Source: Agromyces hippuratus (GTDB lineage: Bacteria > Actinomycetota > Actinomycetes > Actinomycetales > Microbacteriaceae). From it: DNA of 64,000 nt. A program made the position numbers and the translations under genes. Of the stretch, positions 24,592 through 34,146 are shown one piece after another. Numbering within the stretch: position 1 is the stretch's first letter; every line of letters starts with the position of its first letter. Below the pieces are notes generated by a model. That model was not told the origin of the DNA. It did no database searches and saw only the letters and a program-made list of their open reading frames with translations. The stretch lies in contig NZ_JACCFI010000001.1 of the NCBI RefSeq assembly GCF_013410355.1, forward strand, positions 1,240,001-1,304,000, in the 5' to 3' direction.

Positions 24592-24628
24592 GAAAAAGCC
24601 CCGAACCCGGCGAGAGGTTCGAGGCTTG
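24592..24628 (-). terminator. Terminator of tRNA-Lys
   Basis: On the minus strand, GCCTCGAACC pairs with GGTTCGGGGC (arms 24616-24625 and 24598-24607, one G-T pair) and is followed by five T residues. This is a classical rho-independent terminator immediately after the tRNA. Confidence 0.85.
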
Positions 24629-24632
24629 ATCG

Positions 24633-24705
24633 TGCACCCCCTCGGACTTGAACCGAGAACCCACTGATTAAGAGTCAGTTGCTCTGCCGATTGAGCTAGA
24701 GGTGC
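24633..24705 (-). tRNA. tRNA-Lys (anticodon CTT)
   Basis: 73 bases. Acceptor GCACCTC/GGGGTGC, D arm with GCTC...GAGC, anticodon stem ACTGA/TCAGT around loop CTCTTAA, T arm CTCGG-TTCAAGT-CCGAG. CCA is not encoded. Confidence 0.98.
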
Positions 24706-24876
24706 ATACTGCGTTGTTTCGGCCCGGATTTTCAACAACCCGAACCGAGGAATCACAGTATCAGGAGAATGCACTGTTGCGCCAATCGAGGCGAGCATCG
24801 GCGCGTCGCGGGCTTCGTCCGCACCCGGCCGGCCCTGCCGTCCGCACCCCATGATCGCCCGCGATAGCCTGATCGA

Positions 24877-25755
24877 GTGACCGCCGATTCCACCTCCCAG
24901 CTCACCTCCGACCTCGCGCTCGCGCTCGAACTGGCCGAACTGGCCGACGCCGTCTCGATCGCACGATTCCGTGCCATCGACCTCGACGTGCAGACGAAGC
25001 CCGACCGCTCGCCCGTCACCGAGGCCGACCTCGCCGTCGAGCGGGCGATCCGCGAGCGCATCGCGGCGGCCCGCCCCGACGACGGCATCCTCGGCGAGGA
25101 GTTCGGTACTGAGGGCGACGGCGCACGGCAGTGGATCATCGACCCGATCGATGGCACCGCCAACTTCCTCCGCGGCGTTCCGGTCTGGGGCACGCTCATC
25201 TCCCTCGCGATCGACGGCGTGCCCGTCGTCGGCGTCGCATCGGCACCGGCGATGGGCCGGCGCTGGTGGGCAGCGACGGGCCACGGGGCGTGGACCACGA
25301 CCTCGGCGGCCGAGGCCGGCGCGAGTGACGGCGGCACGAGCGAGTCCACCACGGCCGAGGCCGCGGGCGGCGAGGCATCCGTGCCCGGGGCCCGGCGCCT
25401 GCAGGTCTCGGGCGTCGCCTCGCTCGCCGACGCCTCGCTGAGCTTCCAGAGCCTCGCCCAGTGGCGCGATGCCGGCTACCTCGACCGCCTGCTCGCGCTC
25501 TCGGAGCGCGTCTGGCGCGACCGCGCCTACGGCGACCTGTGGTCGTACATGCTGCTCGCCGAGGGCCTCATCGACATCACGGCCGAGTTCGACGTCAAGC
25601 CGTACGACCTCGCCGCGCTCATCCCCATCGTCGAGGAGGCCGGCGGTCGATTCAGCTCGGTGACCGGCACGCCCGGACCGTGGAGCGGCAACGCGCTCGC
25701 GACGAACGGCGCCCTCCACGACGAGGTGCTCGCGGCACTCGCCGACGAGGCGTAG
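24877..25755 (+). CDS. hisN: Inositol-monophosphatase-family enzyme, HisN-type histidinol-phosphatase
   Basis: 292 residues from GTG 24877. It has metal-site motifs of the IMPase fold: GEEFG, WIIDPIDGTANFLRGVPVWG and, near the C-terminus, 'DVKPYDLAALIPIVEEAGG'. The N-terminal LALALELAELADAVSIARF resembles actinobacterial HisN histidinol-phosphatases, but inositol-phosphatase activity cannot be excluded. An Ala/Ser/Glu-rich low-complexity insert (about residues 145-170) interrupts the fold and looks like a surface loop. No his genes are adjacent, which fits the dispersed location of hisN in this group. Confidence 0.85.
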   Translation: MTADSTSQLTSDLALALELAELADAVSIARFRAIDLDVQTKPDRSPVTEADLAVERAIRERIAAARPDDGILGEEFGTEGDGARQWIIDPIDGTANFLRGVPVWGTLISLAIDGVPVVGVASAPAMGRRWWAATGHGAWTTTSAAEAGASDGGTSESTTAEAAGGEASVPGARRLQVSGVASLADASLSFQSLAQWRDAGYLDRLLALSERVWRDRAYGDLWSYMLLAEGLIDITAEFDVKPYDLAALIPIVEEAGGRFSSVTGTPGPWSGNALATNGALHDEVLAALADEA

Positions 25756-25764
25756 GCGGCCGGC

Positions 25765-26688
25765 GTGGAGGTCTGCATCTTCACCGAGCCCCAGCAGGGC
25801 GCGAGCTACACCGAGCAGCTCGCACAGGCGACGGCGACCGAGCGGCTCGGCTTCGACGGCTGGTTCCGCTCCGACCACTACCTGGCGATGGGCGACGGCG
25901 ACCCCTTGCCCGGTCCGACGGATGCCTGGACCACCCTCGCCGGCCTCGCCCGCGAGACCCGGCGCATCCGGCTCGGCACGCTCGTCTCCTCGGCGACGTT
26001 CCGGCACCCGTCGGTGCTCGCGATCCAGGTCGCGCAGGTCGACGACATGTCGGGCGGCCGGGTCGAGCTCGGCCTCGGCACCGGATGGTTCGCCGAGGAG
26101 CACGAGGCGTACGGCATCCCGTTCCCGGCCAAGCGGTTCGGCATGCTCGAGGAGCAGCTCGAGGTCGTCACGGGCCTCTGGTCGACGCCCGTCGGCGAGC
26201 ACTACGACTTCGCCGGCGAGCACTACCGCCTCGAGCACTCCCCCGCCCTGCCGAAGCCGGCGCAGTCCGACCTGCCGATCATCATCGGCGGCTCGGGCCC
26301 GAAGCGCACCCCGGCGATCGCCGCCCGATTCGCGAGCGAGTTCAACATCGGGTTCCGCGACGAGACCGTGGTCGCCGAGATGTTCGGCCGAGTTCGGCGT
26401 GCCTGCGACGACATCGATCGCGATCCGGCCTCCATCCGCACGAGTGTCGCCCTGCCGACCGTCGTCGCGACCACCGATGCCGACTACCGGCGACGCCTCG
26501 CGGCCATCGACGAGGACCCCGCGACCTTCGCCGACGTCAACGTCGCCGGAACCCCCGCGGCCGCCGTGGAGAAGATCCTGCGGCTGCGAGATCTCGGCGC
26601 CGACCGGGTGTACCTCCAGCTCGTCGACCTGCGCGATCTCGACCACCTCGAACTCATCGCCGCAGAGGTGCTGCCGCACCTTCGCTGA
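25765..26688 (+). CDS. LLM-class F420-dependent oxidoreductase
   Basis: 307 residues from GTG 25765, 9 bases after the phosphatase stop. The luciferase-like TIM barrel is recognisable from FDGWFRSDHYL, the conserved SGGRVELGLGTGWF block, EEQLEVVTGLW and the IIIGGSGPKRTPAIAARFASEFN cofactor region. Members reduce or oxidise diverse substrates with F420H2 (or FMN). Substrate unknown. Probably co-transcribed with the phosphatase. Confidence 0.88.
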   Translation: MEVCIFTEPQQGASYTEQLAQATATERLGFDGWFRSDHYLAMGDGDPLPGPTDAWTTLAGLARETRRIRLGTLVSSATFRHPSVLAIQVAQVDDMSGGRVELGLGTGWFAEEHEAYGIPFPAKRFGMLEEQLEVVTGLWSTPVGEHYDFAGEHYRLEHSPALPKPAQSDLPIIIGGSGPKRTPAIAARFASEFNIGFRDETVVAEMFGRVRRACDDIDRDPASIRTSVALPTVVATTDADYRRRLAAIDEDPATFADVNVAGTPAAAVEKILRLRDLGADRVYLQLVDLRDLDHLELIAAEVLPHLR

Positions 26689-26811
26689 CGACGTGCGGCG
26701 CGTCGCACCCTCCCGCTAGGCTGACCTCGAAATCAACCGGATGGGGCGGGGGCGCCGGTCGATCCGAGTCCCCTCGCGATCATCCTCACCCGAATCGAGA
26801 GGCCCTACCCC

Positions 26812-27336
26812 TTGAACACCACCATGCGTCGCACACTGACGCGCGCACTCGTCTCCGTCGCCGCGGTCGCCGTCGTGATCCCGCTGAGCGGCTGCGGCCT
26901 GCTCAGCAACCTCGCCGGCGGCAGTGCACCGCAGCCCGAGCGAGACGAGACCACGCAGGAGATCGTCGAGGAGGGCGACGCCGACGTCTTCGCGCTCATG
27001 GTCGGCGACTGCATGAACGAGGTCAGCGAAGAGGTCGTCTCCGAGGTGCCCGTCGTGCCGTGCGACCAGCCGCACGACGAAGAGGTGTTCTTCGACCTGA
27101 CGCTCGAGGGCGACGAGTACCCCGGCGACGACGCCATCCAGTCGCAGTCCGACGAGGCCTGCCTCGCGCAGTTCGAGCCCTTCGTCGGCATGGCCTACGA
27201 CGTGTCGACGCTCGCCTTCTACGCCTACCGTCCCTCGCAGGAGAGCTGGGAGCAGATGGACGACCGTGTCGTCTCCTGCGTGATCTACGACCCGGCCGGC
27301 AAGGTCACCGGCACGCTCGAGGGCGCGGCCCGCTGA
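26812..27336 (+). CDS. Lipoprotein with septum-formation-type domain
   Basis: 174 residues from TTG 26812, where GAGAGG sits about 8 bases upstream; ATG 26824 is an alternative. Signal peptide and lipobox LSGC (Cys24). The mature part has the pattern GDCMNE ... VPCDQPHDEEVF ... ACLAQFEPFVG ... VSCVIYDP, with four cysteines likely forming two disulphides, as in the actinobacterial Septum_form family. Such proteins are surface-exposed; their role in septation is only family-level inference. Confidence 0.82.
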   Translation: MNTTMRRTLTRALVSVAAVAVVIPLSGCGLLSNLAGGSAPQPERDETTQEIVEEGDADVFALMVGDCMNEVSEEVVSEVPVVPCDQPHDEEVFFDLTLEGDEYPGDDAIQSQSDEACLAQFEPFVGMAYDVSTLAFYAYRPSQESWEQMDDRVVSCVIYDPAGKVTGTLEGAAR

Positions 27337-27343
27337 TCGACGA

Positions 27344-27382
27344 ATGCCGCGTGGCGCGCCGTCGGGCGTCGCCACGCGGCAT
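27344..27382. terminator. Bidirectional terminator between lipoprotein and DMT exporter genes
   Basis: A perfect 13-base stem atgccgcgtggcg / cgccacgcggcat around a 13-base loop, between two convergent genes. Confidence 0.8.
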
Positions 27383-27401
27383 CCTCGTGTCCGGCGCGTG
27401 G

Positions 27402-28328
27402 TCAGGTCGTCGTGCGGGGCCTCCGACGACTCCACGCCACACCGGCCAGGCAGAGCGCACCGCCGACCAGGCCGAGCAGGGTGGGCAGCTCGCCGAGCAG
27501 CAGCCACGAGAGCAGCACGACGATCGCCGGCACCGCGAGCGTCGCCGACGCCGTGGCGCCTGCCGAGCTGCGCTTGAGCACGTACGCCCACAGCAGGAAC
27601 GCCACGGCAGTCGGCCCCACCCCGAGGTAGATCACTGCGAGCACGGCGGGAGCCGGGGCATCCGAGAGCTCGACGACGGTCTGCGGCAGGAACGGCAGCA
27701 GCACCAGCGCACCGACCACGCAGCCGATCCAGGTCGCGCTCAGGGCGTCCGCCGAACGCAGCGCGACCTTCTGCACGAGCACCCCCGATGCGTAGAGCAT
27801 CGCGGCGAGGATGCCGAGGACGATGCCGATCGGCTCGCTGTCGGCCCCGATTCCGCCGGTCGCGATGATCACGACGCCGGCGAAGGCGATCGCGATGCCG
27901 ACCATGAGCGGTCGCGGGAAGCCCTCCTTCAGCAGCACCCCTGCCGCGAGTGCCACGAGCAACGGCGCGACGTTCACGAGCATCGCGACCGTTCCGGCGT
28001 CGAGATGACGTTCCGCCATGTTGAGCACGAGGGTGTATCCCGCGAACCAGAGCACCCCGTAGACCGCGATGAGCACGAGGGCGCGCGGGCCGGGCAGGGG
28101 CGGACGCCGCCAGGCGGCGATGGCCACGAGCACCACGGCGCCGACGAACTGTCGGCCGAGCGCGAGGGGCCCCGGTGAGATCGTCTCGCCGACCGCACGG
28201 ATCGCGATGAACGCCGAGGCCCACAGCACGAGCACCACGACCATCGCGGCGAGCACCTTCCAGCCGATCGGATCCGGCGCCGTCGCGGCCGTCGTCGAGT
28301 CGGGCACGGTGATCGCAGGCAGTCGCAT
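27402..28328 (-). CDS. EamA/DMT-superfamily exporter
   Basis: 308 residues with about ten hydrophobic helices in two repeated EamA halves (first half from about residue 20, second from about 165, starting GIVLGILAAMLYASGVLVQK). This is the RhaT/YdcZ-like drug/metabolite transporter layout, usually exporting amino acids or other small metabolites. Start MRLPAITV at 28328 is preferred; the longer frame overlaps the promoter region. Divergent from a LysR gene that probably controls it. Confidence 0.87.
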   Translation of the reverse strand: MRLPAITVPDSTTAATAPDPIGWKVLAAMVVVLVLWASAFIAIRAVGETISPGPLALGRQFVGAVVLVAIAAWRRPPLPGPRALVLIAVYGVLWFAGYTLVLNMAERHLDAGTVAMLVNVAPLLVALAAGVLLKEGFPRPLMVGIAIAFAGVVIIATGGIGADSEPIGIVLGILAAMLYASGVLVQKVALRSADALSATWIGCVVGALVLLPFLPQTVVELSDAPAPAVLAVIYLGVGPTAVAFLLWAYVLKRSSAGATASATLAVPAIVVLLSWLLLGELPTLLGLVGGALCLAGVAWSRRRPRTTT

Positions 28329-28409
28329 GAGTCCATGCTGCTGCCACGCTCGCGGCAGTACAAGCGAACGATCCTTCCGATTCATTCAGCAGGACTGTAC
28401 GATCTGAGC

Positions 28410-29321
28410 ATGGTGGATCCGCATCGACTCCGGGTGTTCCGCGCAGTCGTGCAGACCGGCTCGATCAATCGCGCCGCAGCACGACTCGGCTATACGCCAT
28501 CGGCCGTCAGCCAGCACGTCAGCACGCTGCAGCGAGAGACGGGGCTGACGCTCATCGAGAAGCGCGGCCGCGGCATCGTGCCGACGGCGGCCGGCATCGC
28601 CGTCGCCGATCGCGCCACCCGCGTGCTCGACCAGCTCGCCGACTTCGACTCACTGGCCGACGACCTGCGCTCCGGTCGCAGCGGCACCCTCCGCATCAGC
28701 TGCTTCTCCTCCGCGAACCGGGCGTGGATGCCCGCGATCGCCGCGACCATGCTGGCCGAGTTCCCCGACCTGCGGCTCGAGCTCGCCCTCGTCGAGCGGC
28801 ACGGACAGCTGACCGGCGAAGCCGATGTCGAGCTCTACGTCGCCGAATCGGTGCGCGGCGACCGCGACCCCACCGTCGCCGACGGCGTCGCCGACGGCTA
28901 CGACGTCGAGCCACTGCGCACCGAGGGGTACGTCGTCGTCGTGCCGCGGGCGCACCGGCTCGCGCAACGGGAGTCGGTGCCCCTGCTCGAACTCGCCGAC
29001 GAAGTGTGGATCGACAACGACGACGCCCGAGGTCCGTGCCGTGAGATCGTGCTGTCCGCCTGCGCCGCCCGCGGCTTCGCCCCGCGGTTCCGCCTGGACG
29101 CTCCCGACTACGCGACCGCCTTCGACTACGTCGCCGCCGGCCTCGGCATCACGGTGCTGCCGCGGCTCGGAGCGATCCGGCTCCCCGACGACGTCGCGAC
29201 GCTCGCCGTCGACGATGCCGGCGTGCGGCGGCGCATCATGCTGCGGGTCAAGCGGTCGATGCGCACGCATCCCGCCGTGCAGCGGTTGACGGAGCTCATT
29301 CGCGACGCCGCCCGCACCTGA
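28410..29321 (+). CDS. LysR-family transcriptional regulator
   Basis: 303 residues. The N-terminal winged HTH (residues 3-62) reads LRVFRAVVQTGSINRAAARL ... SQHVSTLQRETG, and the C-terminal periplasmic-binding-like domain senses a ligand. ATG 28410 places the HTH at the very N-terminus as in the family. The 81-base divergent gap to the EamA exporter gene is typical of a LysR regulator and its target. The effector is unknown but is probably the exported metabolite. Confidence 0.9.
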   Translation: MVDPHRLRVFRAVVQTGSINRAAARLGYTPSAVSQHVSTLQRETGLTLIEKRGRGIVPTAAGIAVADRATRVLDQLADFDSLADDLRSGRSGTLRISCFSSANRAWMPAIAATMLAEFPDLRLELALVERHGQLTGEADVELYVAESVRGDRDPTVADGVADGYDVEPLRTEGYVVVVPRAHRLAQRESVPLLELADEVWIDNDDARGPCREIVLSACAARGFAPRFRLDAPDYATAFDYVAAGLGITVLPRLGAIRLPDDVATLAVDDAGVRRRIMLRVKRSMRTHPAVQRLTELIRDAART

Positions 29322-29365
29322 TCGCCGGGCGTGCCCACCGACGCCTCGACACGAACCGGGCAGCA

Positions 29366-29404
29366 GAGAAGCCCGGCCCCGTGAATCACGGTGCCGGGCT
29401 TCCG
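29366..29404 (-). terminator. Terminator of tmRNA
   Basis: A perfect 10-base stem gaagcccggc / gccgggcttc (29368-29377 and 29393-29402) just beyond the tmRNA 3' end. It lacks a long U tract. It could also end the LysR transcript. Confidence 0.65.
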
Positions 29405-29429
29405 AACCACACTGTGCGACAACGGCCGA

Positions 29430-29800
29430 TGGTGGAGATGGGGGGAATTGAACCCCCGTCCATCGCTGTGATTCCACGCCTTCTCCGGGCGCAGCCTGTG
29501 CAAGCGTTCTACTCGGCCCCGACCTTTGCCACAGGCGTCTAGGTCGACAGGCCCAGCCTGATGAAGTCCCGCGTGTCGCTCAGGCGACGACACGCAGCAA
29601 GTTCCCTAGATGACGCCAGCTACCGGGGCGGGAACAGACCCGCGGGCTGACGGACTATCGGGCTCGCTTATGCAGCGAGGGCGAAGTCAGTGCGCTTTGC
29701 ATTGGCACTTATTGTTTTCCAGAGATCGTTTACGAGATAACCCTGGATCCTCGGCCCGCTTCTCGTGGGTTCGCAGACGATGTCGAAACCGATCATCCCC
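29430..29800 (-). ncRNA. ssrA: tmRNA (SsrA)
   Basis: 371 bases with encoded CCA. The 5' end (GGGGATGATCGGTTTCGACA) and the 3' end (GGGGGTTCAATTCCCCCC then ATCTCCACCA) pair into an alanine-type acceptor stem with the G3-U pair. The tag frame at 29706-29671 encodes ANAKRTDFALAA and stops at 29670-29668; the ALAA end marks products for proteolysis. It works with SmpB (31497-31973) to rescue stalled ribosomes. Confidence 0.97.
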
Positions 29801-29995
29801 ATGCATCGCCGTAACCGATCGCCCAGTCGGAACTGGGCATGCAGCCTGGCGGGCCGTTGTCGCACTGTGGAGTTTTCAACGAGCACGAGCTCGAACCCCG
29901 GGTGCCCATCGTTGAAACGGTGAGTACCCGGCCTTACAGTCTAGAACAGGCGCGGCCGCTCCGCCATTCCCGAGCGGATTCACCTGGAGGTCCAT

Positions 29996-30673
29996 GTGGC
30001 TACCGTCATCGCCGTGCGCGGCACCGCCGAAGAACGCATCGCTCCCGAGCTCGGCGCCGTCTCACTCACCGTGAGCGCATCCGGAGCCGAACGCGACGCG
30101 ACGCTCGCGCGCACGTCGACCGCCCATGAGCAGCTCATCGCCGAGGTGCGCGAGCTCGAGGCATCCGGGGCACTCGACACCTGGTCGGCCGGGCAGCTCC
30201 GCGTCTCCTCGCATCGCCCGTGGAACAACGAGGGCAAGCAGTTGCCCGTCGTGCACCAGGCGAGCGCCGACGTCGAGGTGGTCTTCACCGATCTCGAACG
30301 GCTCGGCGACTGGGTGAGCACGATCTCGCTCGGCGACTCGATCGGCATCGGCGGCATCGACTGGCGACTGACGGATGCCACGCGCAAGCGCACGCAGGAG
30401 GCCGCACAGCAGGGCGCCGTCGCAGACGCGGTCGCGAAGGCCGCCGTCTACGCAGCAGCACTCGGACTCGGCACCCCGACGCCCGTCGAGCTCGCCGACA
30501 CCGGCCTGCTCACCGCGCAGCCGGTGCCGCAGGGCGGGCCGGGCGAGCGGATGTTCGCGATGCGCGCGTCGGCCGACACGTCGGGCGGCGGCGGCGGACC
30601 CTCGGAGTTCACACCCGCGCTGCTCGTGATCTCGGCCTCCGTCGAAGCGAGGTTCAGCGCCGACCCGATGTGA
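29996..30673 (+). CDS. SIMPL-domain protein
   Basis: 225 residues from GTG 29996, with CTGGAGG upstream. It begins ATVIAVRGTAEERIAPELGAVSLTVSASG, the repeated beta pattern of SIMPL (DUF541) proteins. The family also explains KRTQEAAQQGAVADAVAKA and the C-terminal PALLVISASVEARF. No signal peptide is evident, so unlike many relatives it may be cytoplasmic. Family role is vague (oxidative stress or signalling links). A Gly-rich loop (SGGGGGP) precedes the last strand. Confidence 0.82.
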   Translation: MATVIAVRGTAEERIAPELGAVSLTVSASGAERDATLARTSTAHEQLIAEVRELEASGALDTWSAGQLRVSSHRPWNNEGKQLPVVHQASADVEVVFTDLERLGDWVSTISLGDSIGIGGIDWRLTDATRKRTQEAAQQGAVADAVAKAAVYAAALGLGTPTPVELADTGLLTAQPVPQGGPGERMFAMRASADTSGGGGGPSEFTPALLVISASVEARFSADPM

Positions 30674-30686
30674 ACGCGCGTCGAGA

Positions 30687-30713
30687 CCGCCTGAGCTGCG
30701 ACGGCTCAGGCGG
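30687..30713. terminator. Bidirectional terminator, SIMPL / phosphatase
   Basis: A 10-base stem ccgcctgagc / gctcaggcgg between convergent genes. Its right arm contains the phosphatase stop codon. Confidence 0.65.
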
Positions 30714-31443
30714 GATCGATGAGCAGGTGCTCGAGCGCGGCGAGTGCGCTGAGCTCGAGACCCGACGCGAGGAGATACTCGCGCACCGAACCGTGTTCGC
30801 GCTCGACGATCTCGATGACGTCGTCGAGGGCCTCGCGCGGACTGCCGCCCAGAAGCGTGCGCAGCGCGGGCGAGTCGGCCACCCCGTAGCCCGCCATGCG
30901 CGAGATCATGCCCTCGAGCCACTCGCCGGCGAGATTCGCCTCGGTCGAGGCGTAGTCGGTCACGACGGACTCCCGGTCGACGCCGACCGCGAGCAGCGCG
31001 AGGGCGATGACGATGCCGGTGCGGTCCTTGCCCGCGGTGCAGTGCACGACGACCGCGCGGTCGCCGGCCGTCGAGATCTCGCGCAGGGCGTCGACCACGA
31101 CGGAGGTGTGCTGGGTCACGATGCGCTCGTAGAGCGCATCGAGCGAGATGCCCGCCATGCCCTGCGACGCACCCGATCCCTCGAATACCGGCAGCCGCAG
31201 CACCTCGACGTCGAGGTCGCCGAGGTCGTCGGGCATGGCCGCGACCTCCCGCTCGTCGCGCAGATCGATGACGATGCCGACGCCGAGGTCGCGGAGTCGC
31301 GCCTGGCCGGCCGCGCCGAGACGGGCGAGTCCGTCGGAACGGAAGAGCACGCCGTCGCGGACGGTGCCGGTCGCCGCCGACAGCCCGCCGACGTCGCGGA
31401 AGTTGTAGGTGCCGGGAACCGGAATGCGCGTCGAGGTCTCCAT
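30706..31443 (-). CDS. Tyrosine/serine-type protein phosphatase (DSP-like)
   Basis: 245 residues. Catalytic P-loop HCTAGKDRTG (Cys-x5-Arg), N-terminal NFRDVGGL and 'LFRSDGLARL' followed by VIDLRDERE are typical of the Y_phosphatase3 / MptpB-like family in actinobacteria. These enzymes dephosphorylate proteins or phosphoinositides. No signal peptide is seen. It sits between smpB (54-base gap) and the terminator, as the last gene of the ftsE-ftsX-smpB stretch. Confidence 0.87.
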   Translation of the reverse strand: METSTRIPVPGTYNFRDVGGLSAATGTVRDGVLFRSDGLARLGAAGQARLRDLGVGIVIDLRDEREVAAMPDDLGDLDVEVLRLPVFEGSGASQGMAGISLDALYERIVTQHTSVVVDALREISTAGDRAVVVHCTAGKDRTGIVIALALLAVGVDRESVVTDYASTEANLAGEWLEGMISRMAGYGVADSPALRTLLGGSPREALDDVIEIVEREHGSVREYLLASGLELSALAALEHLLIDPA

Positions 31444-31496
31444 CGCGATGAGCCTACACGCGCCCGCAGAGCAGGCGCAGGGCTCGTGCGCGCGAG

Positions 31497-31973
31497 CTAG
31501 TCGCCGAGGTTCTTCCGGCTCGCCATGGCGCGATCGGCCTCGCGCTTGTCCTGACGCTCGCGCAGCGCGTGGCGCTTGTCGTACTCGCGCTTGCCCTTCG
31601 CGACCGCGATCTCGACCTTCGCGCGCCCGCCCGAGAAGTAGATCTGCAGGGGCACGAGGGTGTAGCCGCCCTGGCTCGTGCGGTGGCTGATCTTGACGAT
31701 CTCCTGCTTGTGCAGCAGGAGCTTCCGCTTGCGACGCGGCGCGTGGTTGTTCCACGTGCCCTCGGTGTACTCGGGGATGTGCACGGCGTCGAGCCACATC
31801 TCGCCGCCCTCGATGAAGGCGTAGCCGTCGACGAGCGACGCACGACCCTCTCGGAGCGACTTCACCTCGGTGCCGGTGAGCACGAGGCCCGCCTCGTAGG
31901 TGTCCTCGATCGTGTAGTCGTGGCGCGCCTTGCGGTTGGTCGCCACGACCTTCTGACCGGTCTCCCTGGGCAC
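31497..31973 (-). CDS. smpB: SsrA-binding protein
   Basis: 158 residues from GTG 31973 with the SmpB oligonucleotide-binding fold: NRKARHDYTIEDTYEAGLVL, GTEVKSLREGRASL, HRTSQGGYTLVPLQIYFSGG, then the basic C-terminal tail (YDKRHALRERQDKREADRAM) that enters the ribosomal decoding channel. It delivers tmRNA, encoded about 2 kb further on the same strand, to stalled ribosomes. Confidence 0.97.
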   Translation of the reverse strand: MPRETGQKVVATNRKARHDYTIEDTYEAGLVLTGTEVKSLREGRASLVDGYAFIEGGEMWLDAVHIPEYTEGTWNNHAPRRKRKLLLHKQEIVKISHRTSQGGYTLVPLQIYFSGGRAKVEIAVAKGKREYDKRHALRERQDKREADRAMASRKNLGD

Positions 31974-32069
31974 GAGCGACTCCTTGCTTCGAATAGCGGA
32001 TGCCCCGGGGCATCCGGAGCAGCCGTTCAGTCTAGCTGCTCGCGGCCGGGCGTGTCGAAACCCGGCCGA

Positions 32070-32977
32070 TCAGACCTTCAGGTACCTCGTGATCGCGATG
32101 CCGGCCGAGACCGCGGCGAGCACGACGCCGACGAGGATCAGGAGCGGCACCACGAGCAGCGCGTCAGAGAGGTCGACGAACGTGAACGAAAGGTTGTCGG
32201 CGAGGTAGCCCTGCACGAAGAAGACCACGATCGCCACCACGGCGCCGCCTGCGAGCAGGGAGCCGATGAGCCCTGCGAACACCCCCTCGAGGATGAACGG
32301 CGTCTGGATGAACCGGTTGGATGCCCCGACCAGGCGCATGATGCCGAGCTCTCGCCGTCGTGAGAAGGCCGAGAGCCTGATGGTCGTCGCGATGAGCAGC
32401 GCCGCCGCGACGAGCATGATGGCGGCGACCGTGATCGCGGTGTAGCTCGCCGCGTTCAGCACGTCGAAGATCTGGTCGAGGTAGCGGCGTTGGTCGACGA
32501 CGCCCTCGACGCCCGCCATGCCCGCGAAGCTCTCGACGAGCACCGCCGCCTGAGACGGGTCGACGAGGTTCACCCAGAACGTCTCGTTCAGCACCTCGGG
32601 CGTCACGTAGTCGGCGGCAGGGGTGCCCTCGAACTGCTCCTGGAAGTTCGCGAACGCCTGATCGTGGTCTTCGAAGTAGAACTCGTCGATGTACTTCGAG
32701 AGGGTGTCGGAGGAGAGCTGCTCCTCGATCGCGGCCTTCTGCTCCTCGGTCGCCTCGCCGTCGGTGCACCCGGCAGTCGTCGACACGCTCGTGCAGAGGT
32801 AGACGGCGACCTGCGCCCGGTCGTACCAGTAGTTCTTCATCTGGCCGATCTGCAGCTGCAGCAGTGCCGCGGTGCCGACGAAGGTCAGCGAGATGAACGT
32901 GACGAGCACGACGGAGACCACCATCGAGGCGTTGCGGCGAAGGCCGTTCGCCGCCTCGGCGAGCACGAGACCGATCC

Positions 32978-32981
<4 letters not shown>
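32070..32981 (-). CDS. ftsX: Cell division protein FtsX
   Basis: 303 residues. One N-terminal helix, an extracellular domain (about residues 48-170) with two cysteines that could pair (YLCTSV and TTAGCTDG), then three C-terminal helices with RRRELGIMRLVGAS, the FtsX coupling region. With FtsE it controls peptidoglycan hydrolases at division. The ATG overlaps the ftsE stop (ATGA). Confidence 0.95.
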
Positions 32982-34057
<1,076 letters not shown>

Positions 34058-34146
34058 CGGAATCGAGCCTAAGGAAGGAGCAGGCGAAAGTGGGCAGCGA
34101 CACCGGGAATCCGGGTCGCCGCCCACGGGAATCGGGACGACCGGCT

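Noticed and set aside
24605..24628. Riboswitch or leader element upstream of the minus-strand tRNA region
   Set aside because: The fold is a simple stem followed by T residues directly after the tRNA-Lys 3' end, so it is a terminator.
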